From the NCBI RefSeq assembly GCF_900111865.1, contig NZ_FOJS01000031.1:1-33758 (forward strand): DNA of 33,758 nucleotides, in the 5' to 3' direction. A model generated the notes under the pieces. That model was not told where the DNA came from and searched no databases. It saw nothing but the letters and a program-made list of their open reading frames with translations. A program made the position numbers and the translations under genes. How positions within the stretch are numbered: the first letter of the stretch is position 1; every line of letters begins with the position of its first letter. This DNA comes from Parageobacillus thermantarcticus (GTDB lineage Bacteria; Bacillota; Bacilli; Bacillales; Anoxybacillaceae). This document shows positions 26,521 through 33,758 of this stretch, piece after piece.

Positions 26521-27207
26521 ATGTACCGCGTCTTGCTCATTGAAGACGATCCGATGGTGCAGGAAGTAAATCGTCAATTTATCGAACAAGTGGAAGGGTT
26601 CACCGTTATCGGAAGTGCCGGAAATGGTATGGAAGGGATGCAACTAATCCGCGATCTCCATCCCGATTTAGTGATTATCGATATTTATATGCCTCACAAG
26701 GATGGTCTTGAAACATTGAAAGAAATTCGCTCGGAAGGATATGAAGTCGATGTTATCGCCATCACTGCGGCAAGCGATATCGACACGGTGCGGCGTGTAT
26801 TGCAAAATGGCGCGTTTGATTATATTATGAAACCGTTTAAATTCGAGCGCCTCAAACAAGCGCTGGAAAATTATCACTCATTTCGGCAAACGCTGAACGA
26901 AAAAGAAACGTTAACGCAGAAAGAGTTAGACGCTCTGCTGCAAACGGCGGAACCCCAACCGCTCGAGCCTCGTAGCGAACTGCCAAAAGGCTTGAACGAA
27001 GTCACATTGCAAAAAATCGTTCGTTATCTTCGCAAGCAAACGGAACCGGTTTCCGCCGAAGAAGTCGCCGAAGGGGTCGGCATCGCGCGAGTCACAGCAC
27101 GTCGCTATTTAGAATACTTAGAAAAAAGAGGTGAAGTCGTTCTCGACGTTCAATACGGCGGGATTGGACGCCCGGTAAACCGATATATGATGAAACACCA
27201 CATATAG
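26521..27207 (+). CDS. dctR: Response regulator of the C4-dicarboxylate system
   Basis: 228 residues. Receiver domain 1-120: acidic D9-D10, phospho-acceptor D54 in IIDIYMPHKDG, switch AITAASD and K of YIMKPF. The C-terminal domain is a CitB-type winged helix (VSAEEVAEGVGIARVTARRYLEYLEKRGEV). Overlaps the strong site GGAGGGGG right after dctS, so the pair is one operon. It should activate dctP; repeated CAAAAAGA motifs upstream of dctP are candidate targets. It runs head-on into a LacI-type gene with only 10 bp between. Confidence 0.94.
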   Translation: MYRVLLIEDDPMVQEVNRQFIEQVEGFTVIGSAGNGMEGMQLIRDLHPDLVIIDIYMPHKDGLETLKEIRSEGYEVDVIAITAASDIDTVRRVLQNGAFDYIMKPFKFERLKQALENYHSFRQTLNEKETLTQKELDALLQTAEPQPLEPRSELPKGLNEVTLQKIVRYLRKQTEPVSAEEVAEGVGIARVTARRYLEYLEKRGEVVLDVQYGGIGRPVNRYMMKHHI

Positions 27208-27217
27208 GCAAAACAAG

Positions 27218-28210
<993 letters not shown>

Positions 28211-28227
28211 TCAAAAAACTATTGCGT

Positions 28228-28241
28228 TGAAACGCGTTTCA
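28228..28241. promoter_or_regulatory. Perfect 14-bp LacI-family operator
   Basis: TGAAACGCGTTTCA, a perfect palindrome with the central CG step typical of LacI-family sites. It lies 33 bp before the repressor start and 43 bp before the divergent small ORF. Confidence 0.75.
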
Positions 28242-28283
28242 TACATTATTGTATCTTCAAACACCACAAAGGGGGAAGAAGCG

Positions 28284-28421
28284 ATGATAAAGGGAATATT
28301 ACTGATTTTGCTTCTATGTGCGGTAGAATGGATCGGAGCCTATATCGCCTTAGAGGCCAGCCCGCAGGCGAAACGGGAATATTATAATGAAAACGATCCG
28401 TTCAAAACATTGTTCATGTAA
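28284..28421 (+). CDS. 45-residue small membrane protein
   Basis: ATG 28284 follows AAAGGGGG by about 8 nt; a longer reading from 28227 lacks a ribosome site. One hydrophobic helix (ILLILLLCAVEWIGAYIAL) near the N-terminus is followed by a polar tail, QAKREYYNENDPFKTLFM. It is divergent from the LacI-type gene and shares its palindromic operator, so the pair are probably co-regulated. Function unknown. Confidence 0.6.
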   Translation: MIKGILLILLLCAVEWIGAYIALEASPQAKREYYNENDPFKTLFM

Positions 28422-28588
28422 CCGGACAGACAGGATGCAGCGCTTGCAAAAATATCGCCTGCCAACACGTGCCTCTATGCTATGACTTTTCCATGACTAT
28501 TGTCGCAAAAACGTTGATCGCCGTAACATTCCTCCTTCCCATTTCGAATGATATAATAGATGATATACCATTTAAGGAGGAATGACGG

Positions 28589-29371
28589 ATGAAATGGACT
28601 TGGAAACCATTGATAACTGCAGCCATTGTAGTCGTTCTTGCGTCAGGGTGTGGAACGAAAGAAACAAATGAAGTAAAACAGACAAATCCTTCTAATAATG
28701 ACACAAACCAAACGAAAACGGTGCAATCTGACACAAATGCAAATCAAACAGAAACGGCGCAATCGCACAACACGGGGCAATCAGAGGCATCTCAGCCTTC
28801 TTCTAAAAATGAAACCAATGTCTCGGAAAACGGCGCCACTAACGCAGGAGAAAGCAAACAACAAGAAACGCGCCCTTCCGAAATGCAATTATCTTATACG
28901 GTTGATGGAAAAGAAGTGAAAGAAACTGCCACTTTAAAAACAAGCGATAACCAAAATTTTTCTTTATATGTGCTAAAAGGTTGGGAGCTTGATGCCGAAG
29001 AGCCAAATTCCGATGTGCTTATGCGCGATAACAGCTTCGTCCGAATCCGCCTTCTGCAAACAGAAGAAAATGAAACAGATTACGCGAAACTGGCGGAAGA
29101 ACACGCGCAAGCAGTGTCTTCCGATGCCGCTCGCCAAGATGGCGCAAATCTTCCAGAGTCATTGAAAGGAGCTGTTTGGTATAAAGCGCACTCGGACAAC
29201 ATGACGGTTCATGTCATCGGCACAAGCAACCCTGTTCCTATGCTTGTGATCATTCAAACCCCAAAAGATCAGGAAGAACTTTCGCCTATTTTAGCGATGA
29301 TCGAAACGATACGAAAAACAGATTCGGCAAAGCCGGGCGACGAAGCAGCGTCAACCAGTTCGTCCAATTAA
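28589..29371 (+). CDS. Extracytoplasmic lipoprotein, unknown function
   Basis: 260 residues. A signal peptide with lipobox LASGC (lipidated C21) is followed by an 80-residue linker rich in N, T, Q, S and E (repeats such as TNQTETAQS), then a compact domain (about 95-245; NFSLYVLKGWELDAEEPNSDVLM, VWYKAHSDNMTVHVIG, MLVIIQTPKDQEELSPILAMI). It resembles surface lipoproteins that tether a soluble domain. AAGGAGG lies 8 nt before the ATG. A TATAAT at 28552 is probably its promoter. No relation to the LacI module is evident. Confidence 0.75.
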   Translation: MKWTWKPLITAAIVVVLASGCGTKETNEVKQTNPSNNDTNQTKTVQSDTNANQTETAQSHNTGQSEASQPSSKNETNVSENGATNAGESKQQETRPSEMQLSYTVDGKEVKETATLKTSDNQNFSLYVLKGWELDAEEPNSDVLMRDNSFVRIRLLQTEENETDYAKLAEEHAQAVSSDAARQDGANLPESLKGAVWYKAHSDNMTVHVIGTSNPVPMLVIIQTPKDQEELSPILAMIETIRKTDSAKPGDEAASTSSSN

Positions 29372-29386
29372 ATATTTTTCAAAACA

Positions 29387-29420
29387 CAAGATCCCGTTTT
29401 CGTGCGGAAACGGGATCTTG
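29387..29420 (+). terminator. Terminator of the lipoprotein gene
   Basis: CAAGATCCCGTTT (29387-29399) pairs perfectly with AAACGGGATCTTG (29408-29420), 15 bp after the stop. Confidence 0.85.
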
Positions 29421-29424
29421 TTTG

Positions 29425-29468
29425 TTATAAGGGTCAGTCCTGATTATTGTATTGTATAAAATTTCACT
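29425..29468. mobile_element. Relic of an IS terminus
   Basis: Bases 29425-29450 (TTATAAGGGTCAGTCCTGAT, then TATTGT) match the reverse complement of 287-313 with one substitution and one missing base, and the next bases (TATAAAATTTCA) also resemble the left-hand copy (GTAAATTCCCC). No transposase follows, so this is a solo end or decayed remnant. Confidence 0.5.
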
Positions 29469-29582
29469 CTTGGTCCAGCAAATTCAGGGTTTGGGAAAAA
29501 TCAAACTGCTTTTCCCCGTTTCTTTTTACACAAACCCCCGACTTAATCTGTATAAACAAAAACCCCTCGTTTGAAACAAAAG

Positions 29583-30740
29583 TCATACAAACGCCTTATT
29601 TTCTTCTTTCCGGAAAAATGTTTTCATCGCATGAAACACATCAGATTTTTGCTTAAGAATATAATAGCGGAATTTCTCATCTTTAATGTTTTTATAAGCA
29701 GACATTAACGTTGAACTGCGGTTGTACTGATTCACTTCACCATAACCAAACATGTTCGACAATTTTATCAGTTCTTGAACAAGCTTAACGCAGCGGGCGT
29801 TATCCGATGTCAAGTTGTCTCCATCGGAAAAATGGAATGGATAAATATTGTAGCGCGATGGTGAATATTTTGTTTCAATCAGCTCCAACGCTTTTCGATA
29901 GGCGGAAGAACAAATCGTCCCCCCGCTTTCCCCTTTGGTGAAAAATTCGTCTTCCGTCACCACTTTTGCTTCGGTATGATGGGCGATAAATGCGATTTCG
30001 ACCGTTTCGTATTTGGTGCGCAAAAAACGTGTCATCCAAAAGAAGAAACTGCGCGCCATATATTTTTCCCACAGCCCCATTGAGCCGCTTGTATCCATCA
30101 TCGCAAGAACGACTGCTTTTGATTCCGGTTTTACCACTTCGCTCCACGTTCTAAATTTTAAATCTTCACGATAAATTGGATAAAAACTTGGATTGCCATT
30201 CATCGCATTTCTTTTAAATGCCGCGAGCATCGTTCGTTTCTTGTCGATATTCCCCATCAGGCCAGTGCGGCGAATATCGTTAAATTCGATATGTTGCGCC
30301 ACATTTTGGTCTGCTTCTTTCCGCTGCAAGTTCGGCAGCTCCAATTGGCTGAATAACGCTTCTTCCAGTTCCATCAGCGATACTTCCGCTTCATAATAAT
30401 CTTGCCCAGGCAAGTCTCCCGCTTCTTGCCCTTTTCCAGGCCCTTGTCCCTCCCCTGCTCCATCCCTTGCAACAACATCGCCGACTTGGCTTTCTCCGTT
30501 TCCTTGGCCAACATGTTTGTTTTTCTCGTAATTATAACGAATTTTATATTCATCCAACGAACGAATCGGAATTTTAATAACATCGCGCCCGTTTGACATA
30601 ATAATGCTTTCTTCTGTAATTAAATCCGGCAAATTGTTTTTAATCGCTTCTTTTACTTTTTCTTGATGGCGTTTTTGGTCATCGTGTCCTTTCCGGTGGA
30701 GGGACCAGTCTTCTTTCGATACAACAAAGTTTCCCTTCAT
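29583..30740 (-). CDS. yhbH: Sporulation-associated protein YhbH, von Willebrand A-like domain
   Basis: 385 residues from ATG 30740 (GAGGAGGGGG upstream; the longer reading from 30755 is unlikely). N-terminal charged region (about 1-75), a glycine/glutamine-rich linker (about 78-113), then a von Willebrand A-like domain with metal-site motif DTSGSMG (D216, S218, S220) and downstream [10 protein letters not shown]. YhbH-family proteins are expressed under stationary-phase or sporulation control and cooperate with PrkA. It lies downstream of prkA with a terminator between. Confidence 0.92.
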   Translation of the reverse strand: MKGNFVVSKEDWSLHRKGHDDQKRHQEKVKEAIKNNLPDLITEESIIMSNGRDVIKIPIRSLDEYKIRYNYEKNKHVGQGNGESQVGDVVARDGAGEGQGPGKGQEAGDLPGQDYYEAEVSLMELEEALFSQLELPNLQRKEADQNVAQHIEFNDIRRTGLMGNIDKKRTMLAAFKRNAMNGNPSFYPIYREDLKFRTWSEVVKPESKAVVLAMMDTSGSMGLWEKYMARSFFFWMTRFLRTKYETVEIAFIAHHTEAKVVTEDEFFTKGESGGTICSSAYRKALELIETKYSPSRYNIYPFHFSDGDNLTSDNARCVKLVQELIKLSNMFGYGEVNQYNRSSTLMSAYKNIKDEKFRYYILKQKSDVFHAMKTFFRKEENKAFV

Positions 30741-31211
30741 ATTCCCCCTCCTCACTCAAATATTTTCACATTTTTCCACTTTGAAGCATATACTTATGTT
30801 GGCGCCATAAAAACGTAATGAATCAATGACAGTTTGTTTACTCTATCCTATGCAAAAAAGCGAAATAATTGACAAATTATTACGAAAATGAACATGTAAA
30901 TTTTTATTGGACAAGCGATCAATCGGCTCCAACCGCAATCATGTCTTAGTGTGCAAAAATTCCCTCCCTGTCCCATCCGCGTTGGATTCCCCAGTAAACA
31001 AAATGATGTTAAGACACTTCCCACGATCCCATCCCGACAGTCAAAGTTCGCATCCTAGTCATTGTATACAATTTTCCTCTCCGCTTAGTAAACATGAACC
31101 ACTGGAAAACAAAACTGCCGTTCTCTTTTTACACAACAAATTTTTTCGTTCGCAGCAACTTAACGCTTTCCCGCTAATCGAGCAAAAAAAGCATGCCTGG
31201 CACAAGGCATG
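30741..31211. other. 470-bp region between prkA and yhbH
   Basis: Holds the yhbH promoter region and the prkA terminator at its right end. It is AT-rich. An open reading frame crossing it on the plus strand (30907-31239) overlaps the prkA end and lacks a ribosome site. I could not assign a sigma-E type promoter with confidence. Confidence 0.5.
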
Positions 31212-31212
31212 C
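31191..31212 (-). terminator. Terminator of prkA
   Basis: GCATGCCT (31191-31198) pairs with AGGCATGC (31205-31212); on the minus strand it is followed by TTTTTTTGC. The hairpin touches the prkA stop codon. Confidence 0.85.
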
Positions 31213-33107
31213 TACCGATTTAATAAACTGCCGACATAGCGAAGCAGTTCGTTCGCTGACGTAGAATTATAGCCATATTCATCGATCAAACGTGCCACAA
31301 CCTCATTAATTTTCTTTAACTGCTGCTCATCCGGAGTTTTGGTGGAAGTGGTGATTTTTACAATATCTTTTAAATCAGCGAACAATTTTTTCTGAATCGC
31401 CTCCCGCAACCGTTCATGCGAATTGTAATCAAACTTTTGCCCTTTCCGCGCATAGGCGGAAATGCGAATCAAAATTTCTTCGCGAAACGCCTTCTTTGCG
31501 TTTTCGGAAATGCCGATTTGTTCTTCGATCGAGCGCATGAGTTTTTCGTCTGGATTCATTTCCTCCCCTGTCAGCGGATCGCGCAGCTTTGTTTTATTGC
31601 AGTACGCTTCCACATTATCTAAATAGTTATCCATCAATGTTTTCGCCGATTCTTCATAAGAGTAAACGAACGCTTTTTGCACTTCTTGCTTGGCGATTTC
31701 GTCGTATTCCTTGCGAGCCAGTGAAATAAAATTTAAATATCTCTCTTTATCTTCTTTCGAAATGGACGGATGCTGGTCAAGCCCCTCTTTTAAGGAGCGC
31801 AATACGTCTAATGCGTTAATCGACGGAACTTCTTTGCGAATAATGCATGAGGAAATGCGGTTAATGACATAGCGAGGATCGATGCCGCTCATTCCTTCAT
31901 CCGGATGCTCCTTTTTCAATTCCTCGACATCAACTTCATTAAATCCTTCGACCATTTCGCCGTCGTAAAGGCGCATTTTCTTAATTAAATCGACGTCCGG
32001 CCGTTTCGATTCTTTCAATCTCGTTAAAATCGTAAACATTGCGGCGATTCGCAGCGTATGTGGAGCAATATGGACATCAGCGACATCGCTTTCGCGAATC
32101 ATTTTTTCATAAATCCGCTCTTCTTCTGACACGCGCAAATTGTACGGAATCGGCATGACGATAATCCGCGAATGAAGCGCTTCATTCTTTTTATTCGCAA
32201 TAAAAGAACGATATTCCGTTTCGTTCGTATGCGCGATAATAAGTTCATCCGCACTTATCAGCGCAAACCTCCCCGCTTTGAAATTCCCTTCTTGCGTCAA
32301 AGAAAGCAAATGCCAGAGAAACTTTTCATCACATTTGAGCATTTCCTGGAATTCCATAATTCCGCGGTTCGCCTTGTTTAACTCCCCATCAAACCGATAA
32401 GCGCGCGGATCTGATTCTGAACCGTACTGGGCGATAGTCGAAAAATCGATGCTTCCTGTAAGATCGGCAATATCTTGCGATTTCGGATCGGACGGGCTGA
32501 ACGTCCCGATGCCAACTCGTTTATTTTCCGAGAAGAAAATTCTCTCAACCATGACATCTTCAATACGCCCGCCATATTCCTTTTCCAATCTCATCATGTT
32601 TAACGGCGAAAGATCGCCTTCAATACGAATCCCATATTCTTTATAAAAATCATCGCGCAAATGATGGGGGATTAAATGGAGGGGATCCTCGTGCATCGGG
32701 CATCCTTTAATCGCATACACAGCGCCGCGATCGGTTAACGAATATGCTTCTAATCCCCGTTTTAACAGCGTTACAAGCGTGGATTTCCCGCCTCCAACAG
32801 GCCCCATCAGCAACAAAATGCGTTTGCGTACATCAAGCCGCTTTGCCGCCGGATGAAAATATTCTTCTACTAGACGTTCTAGCGCCTCCTCCAATCCAAA
32901 TAACTGATTACTGAAAAATTTATATCGTTTTCTTCCATTTACTACTTCGATTCCAGCATCTTTAATCATATTATAAACGCGTGAGTGTGCGGACTGAGCA
33001 ACCCATGGCTTTTCTTTTAAAATCTCTAAATACTCTGCAAATGTACCTTCCCATTTCAGCCGTTCCTCTTCTTCCCGGTATTGCGCGATTTTCTTTAAAA
33101 TATCCAT
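31212..33107 (-). CDS. prkA: Serine/AAA protein kinase PrkA
   Basis: 631 residues from ATG 33107, with AAGGAGG 6 nt upstream; the longer reading from 33227 is a promoter/leader region. An AAA domain with Walker A GPVGGGKST (102-110) is followed by the PrkA-specific C-terminal part. Other marks are EMLKCDEKFLWHLLSLTQEG, RFALISADELIIAHTNETEY and SGIDPRYVINRIS. The length equals that of B. subtilis PrkA (631). PrkA phosphorylates its own or small target proteins and is active in stationary phase and sporulation. yhbH lies downstream as expected. Confidence 0.96.
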   Translation of the reverse strand: MDILKKIAQYREEEERLKWEGTFAEYLEILKEKPWVAQSAHSRVYNMIKDAGIEVVNGRKRYKFFSNQLFGLEEALERLVEEYFHPAAKRLDVRKRILLLMGPVGGGKSTLVTLLKRGLEAYSLTDRGAVYAIKGCPMHEDPLHLIPHHLRDDFYKEYGIRIEGDLSPLNMMRLEKEYGGRIEDVMVERIFFSENKRVGIGTFSPSDPKSQDIADLTGSIDFSTIAQYGSESDPRAYRFDGELNKANRGIMEFQEMLKCDEKFLWHLLSLTQEGNFKAGRFALISADELIIAHTNETEYRSFIANKKNEALHSRIIVMPIPYNLRVSEEERIYEKMIRESDVADVHIAPHTLRIAAMFTILTRLKESKRPDVDLIKKMRLYDGEMVEGFNEVDVEELKKEHPDEGMSGIDPRYVINRISSCIIRKEVPSINALDVLRSLKEGLDQHPSISKEDKERYLNFISLARKEYDEIAKQEVQKAFVYSYEESAKTLMDNYLDNVEAYCNKTKLRDPLTGEEMNPDEKLMRSIEEQIGISENAKKAFREEILIRISAYARKGQKFDYNSHERLREAIQKKLFADLKDIVKITTSTKTPDEQQLKKINEVVARLIDEYGYNSTSANELLRYVGSLLNR

Positions 33108-33226
33108 AAAGGACCTCCTTATCCTTGACGTCTTAACAACGAGATTATTACAATGTATGCAAGGATGTCCCGTATCATTCATTGCAAAAAAAATTTGTCT
33201 GCTTATTGCTATGATAACGCTTGCCA

Positions 33227-33255
33227 TTCACAACGGTCGTCATATCCGCTATAAT
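33227..33255 (+). promoter_or_regulatory. Promoter for the 30-residue membrane peptide gene
   Basis: TTCACA (33227-33232), 17-nt spacer, TATAAT (33250-33255), close to the sigma-A consensus. It is divergent from prkA. Confidence 0.65.
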
Positions 33256-33294
33256 GAAAAAGGTGGGGCAATCATTCATGAAGGAGGAAGCGGC

Positions 33295-33387
33295 ATGCGT
33301 ACACTGCTTGTATTAGGTGTGATCATCGCCTTCTTAACTGCAATCTTTACGGCTGGCTACGAAGATAAACCAGGCGTAAAAAATTAA
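33295..33387 (+). CDS. 30-residue membrane peptide
   Basis: ATG 33295, with AAGGAGG 7 nt upstream. Sequence begins MRTLLVLGVIIAFLTAIFTAG and ends in the charged tail EDKPGVKN. One transmembrane helix with a positive start fits an N-in/C-out micro-protein. It has its own promoter and terminator, so it is a real gene in all likelihood. Function unknown. Confidence 0.65.
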   Translation: MRTLLVLGVIIAFLTAIFTAGYEDKPGVKN

Positions 33388-33393
33388 TTCATT

Positions 33394-33427
33394 AAAAAAC
33401 GACCTCCTTTTCAGAAGGTCGTTTTTT
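33394..33427 (+). terminator. Terminator of the small membrane peptide gene
   Basis: AAAAAACGACCT (33394-33405) pairs with AGGTCGTTTTTT (33416-33427), with A and T tails. The IS200/IS605-type right end begins 7 bp beyond. Confidence 0.9.
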
Positions 33428-33434
33428 ATTGTTA

Positions 33435-33550
33435 GTGACATACTCCCACCACCTACGCTTCGCTTAGAGGTGGGGGCTTCTCGGGTAATCCCATCTCATG
33501 ATGGGAAGTTGACCGAGCGATCCCCGTGTGCCCCACGGTTCGAGGACAAA
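33435..33550 (-). ncRNA. Right end of an IS200/IS605-type element, omega-RNA-like scaffold
   Basis: The outer hairpin has CCACCT and AGGTGG arms around an ACGCTTCGCTTAG loop. An inner nested hairpin joins CTCGG/CCGAG (33480-33484, 33513-33517) and TCCCATC/GATGGGA (33489-33495, 33500-33506). In IS605 elements the 3' end of tnpB runs into such a region, which yields the guide RNA. The flanking chromosomal bases beginning near 33434 and reading minus-strand TAACAATAAAAAACGACC would be the guide, and they come from the upstream terminator. This identification is by family knowledge. Confidence 0.7.
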
Positions 33551-33758
33551 TTAGACGATCGCCAATCGTTTCATGCCCTCATGTTTGATATTGATGGCCG
33601 CATTGACGTCCCTGTCGCTCTCGAATCCACATTCACAGCGGAATGTCCGTTCAGAAAGCGATAGAGACTCCTTGACTCGACCGCAGCACGAACACGTTTT
33701 GGACGAGGGGAACCATTTGTCGATTTTGATCAGCTTCTTCCCCTGTTCGGCCAGCTTG
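33551..33758 (-). CDS. tnpB: TnpB-family RNA-guided nuclease, C-terminal part (partial)
   Basis: The last 69 residues, running to a stop at 33551-33553; the gene starts outside the window. It has the TnpB zinc ribbon (CSCCG ... CECG, beginning in SKTCSCCG) and the RuvC-III segment ESDRDVNAAINI with the catalytic aspartate. TnpB is the ancestor-like relative of Cas12 that cuts DNA guided by an omega-RNA. Its end abuts the right-end hairpins. Whether the gene is intact cannot be judged. Confidence 0.9.
   Translation of the reverse strand, partial: KLAEQGKKLIKIDKWFPSSKTCSCCGRVKESLSLSERTFRCECGFESDRDVNAAINIKHEGMKRLAIV

Noticed and set aside
30907-31239. 110-codon plus-strand frame between prkA and yhbH
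   Set aside because: Overlaps the prkA terminator and stop, lacks a ribosome site, and has an improbable composition.
33470-33664. Plus-strand frame within the IS right end
   Set aside because: It is antisense to the TnpB C-terminus and its structured RNA end.

Overview
The window looks like the chromosome of a thermophilic Gram-positive bacillus, most likely Parageobacillus/Geobacillus. Reasons: strong AGGAGG-type ribosome binding sites with frequent TTG and GTG starts; many genes matching Bacillus subtilis yhb/yhc/yhd, dct and yug/yvg genes; and an oligo-1,6-glucosidase whose deduced 562-residue length and sequence closely match, from memory, the P. thermoglucosidasius enzyme. No database search was run.

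Layout. 1-313: the end of an insertion sequence, which has inserted into the 3' end of an OLD-family ATPase/TOPRIM nuclease gene. 283-5100: an AT-rich accessory block on the minus strand, holding that nuclease (also frameshifted in an A8 run just before its Walker A motif), a ParB-like protein and a Schlafen/AlbA_2-type protein. 5434-9788: an arsenic island on the minus strand, with arsR-acr3-arsC, a cysteine-paired MarR regulator, the methyltransferase arsM and an ArsN1-like acetyltransferase. Repeated palindromic or operator-like sites flank both regulators. 10001-20333: core genes: a DedA protein, small membrane proteins, yhdB, phosphoglucomutase pgcA, a CBS protein, oligo-1,6-glucosidase malL, a BdbC/thioredoxin disulfide pair, a frameshifted yhcU, the pseudouridine synthase yhcT, a CNNM/CorC-type transporter and the YugP protease. 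20529-22269: an aldo/keto reductase, then a WrbA quinone reductase preceded by a 37-codon small ORF and a palindrome resembling the MhqR quinone-stress operator. 22363-27207: the complete C4-dicarboxylate system dctP, dctB, dctS, dctR. 27218-29371: a LacI-type repressor with a perfect 14-bp palindrome, a small membrane protein and a lipoprotein. 29583-33107: the sporulation-associated yhbH and prkA. 33295-33758: a 30-residue membrane peptide gene, then the 3' end of an IS200/IS605-type element with the C-terminus of TnpB and a folded omega-RNA-like right end.

The genes form several coherent modules. Arsenate is reduced (ArsC), arsenite is exported (Acr3) or methylated (ArsM), and ArsN1-like acetylation may detoxify an organoarsenical. 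DctB probably reports extracellular dicarboxylate to DctS/DctR, which would induce DctP, while a perfect cre site in front of dctP points to carbon catabolite control. YhbH and PrkA act together in sporulation and stationary phase.

The most unusual points are the doubly broken OLD nuclease next to uncharacterised ParB-like and AlbA_2 genes, the hairpin lodged between the Shine-Dalgarno sequence and start codon of the CNNM transporter, the small ORF with an MhqR-like site before wrbA, duplicated operators in the arsenic island, and matching IS-end sequences near both ends of the window. I did not find a system that I can firmly call new.
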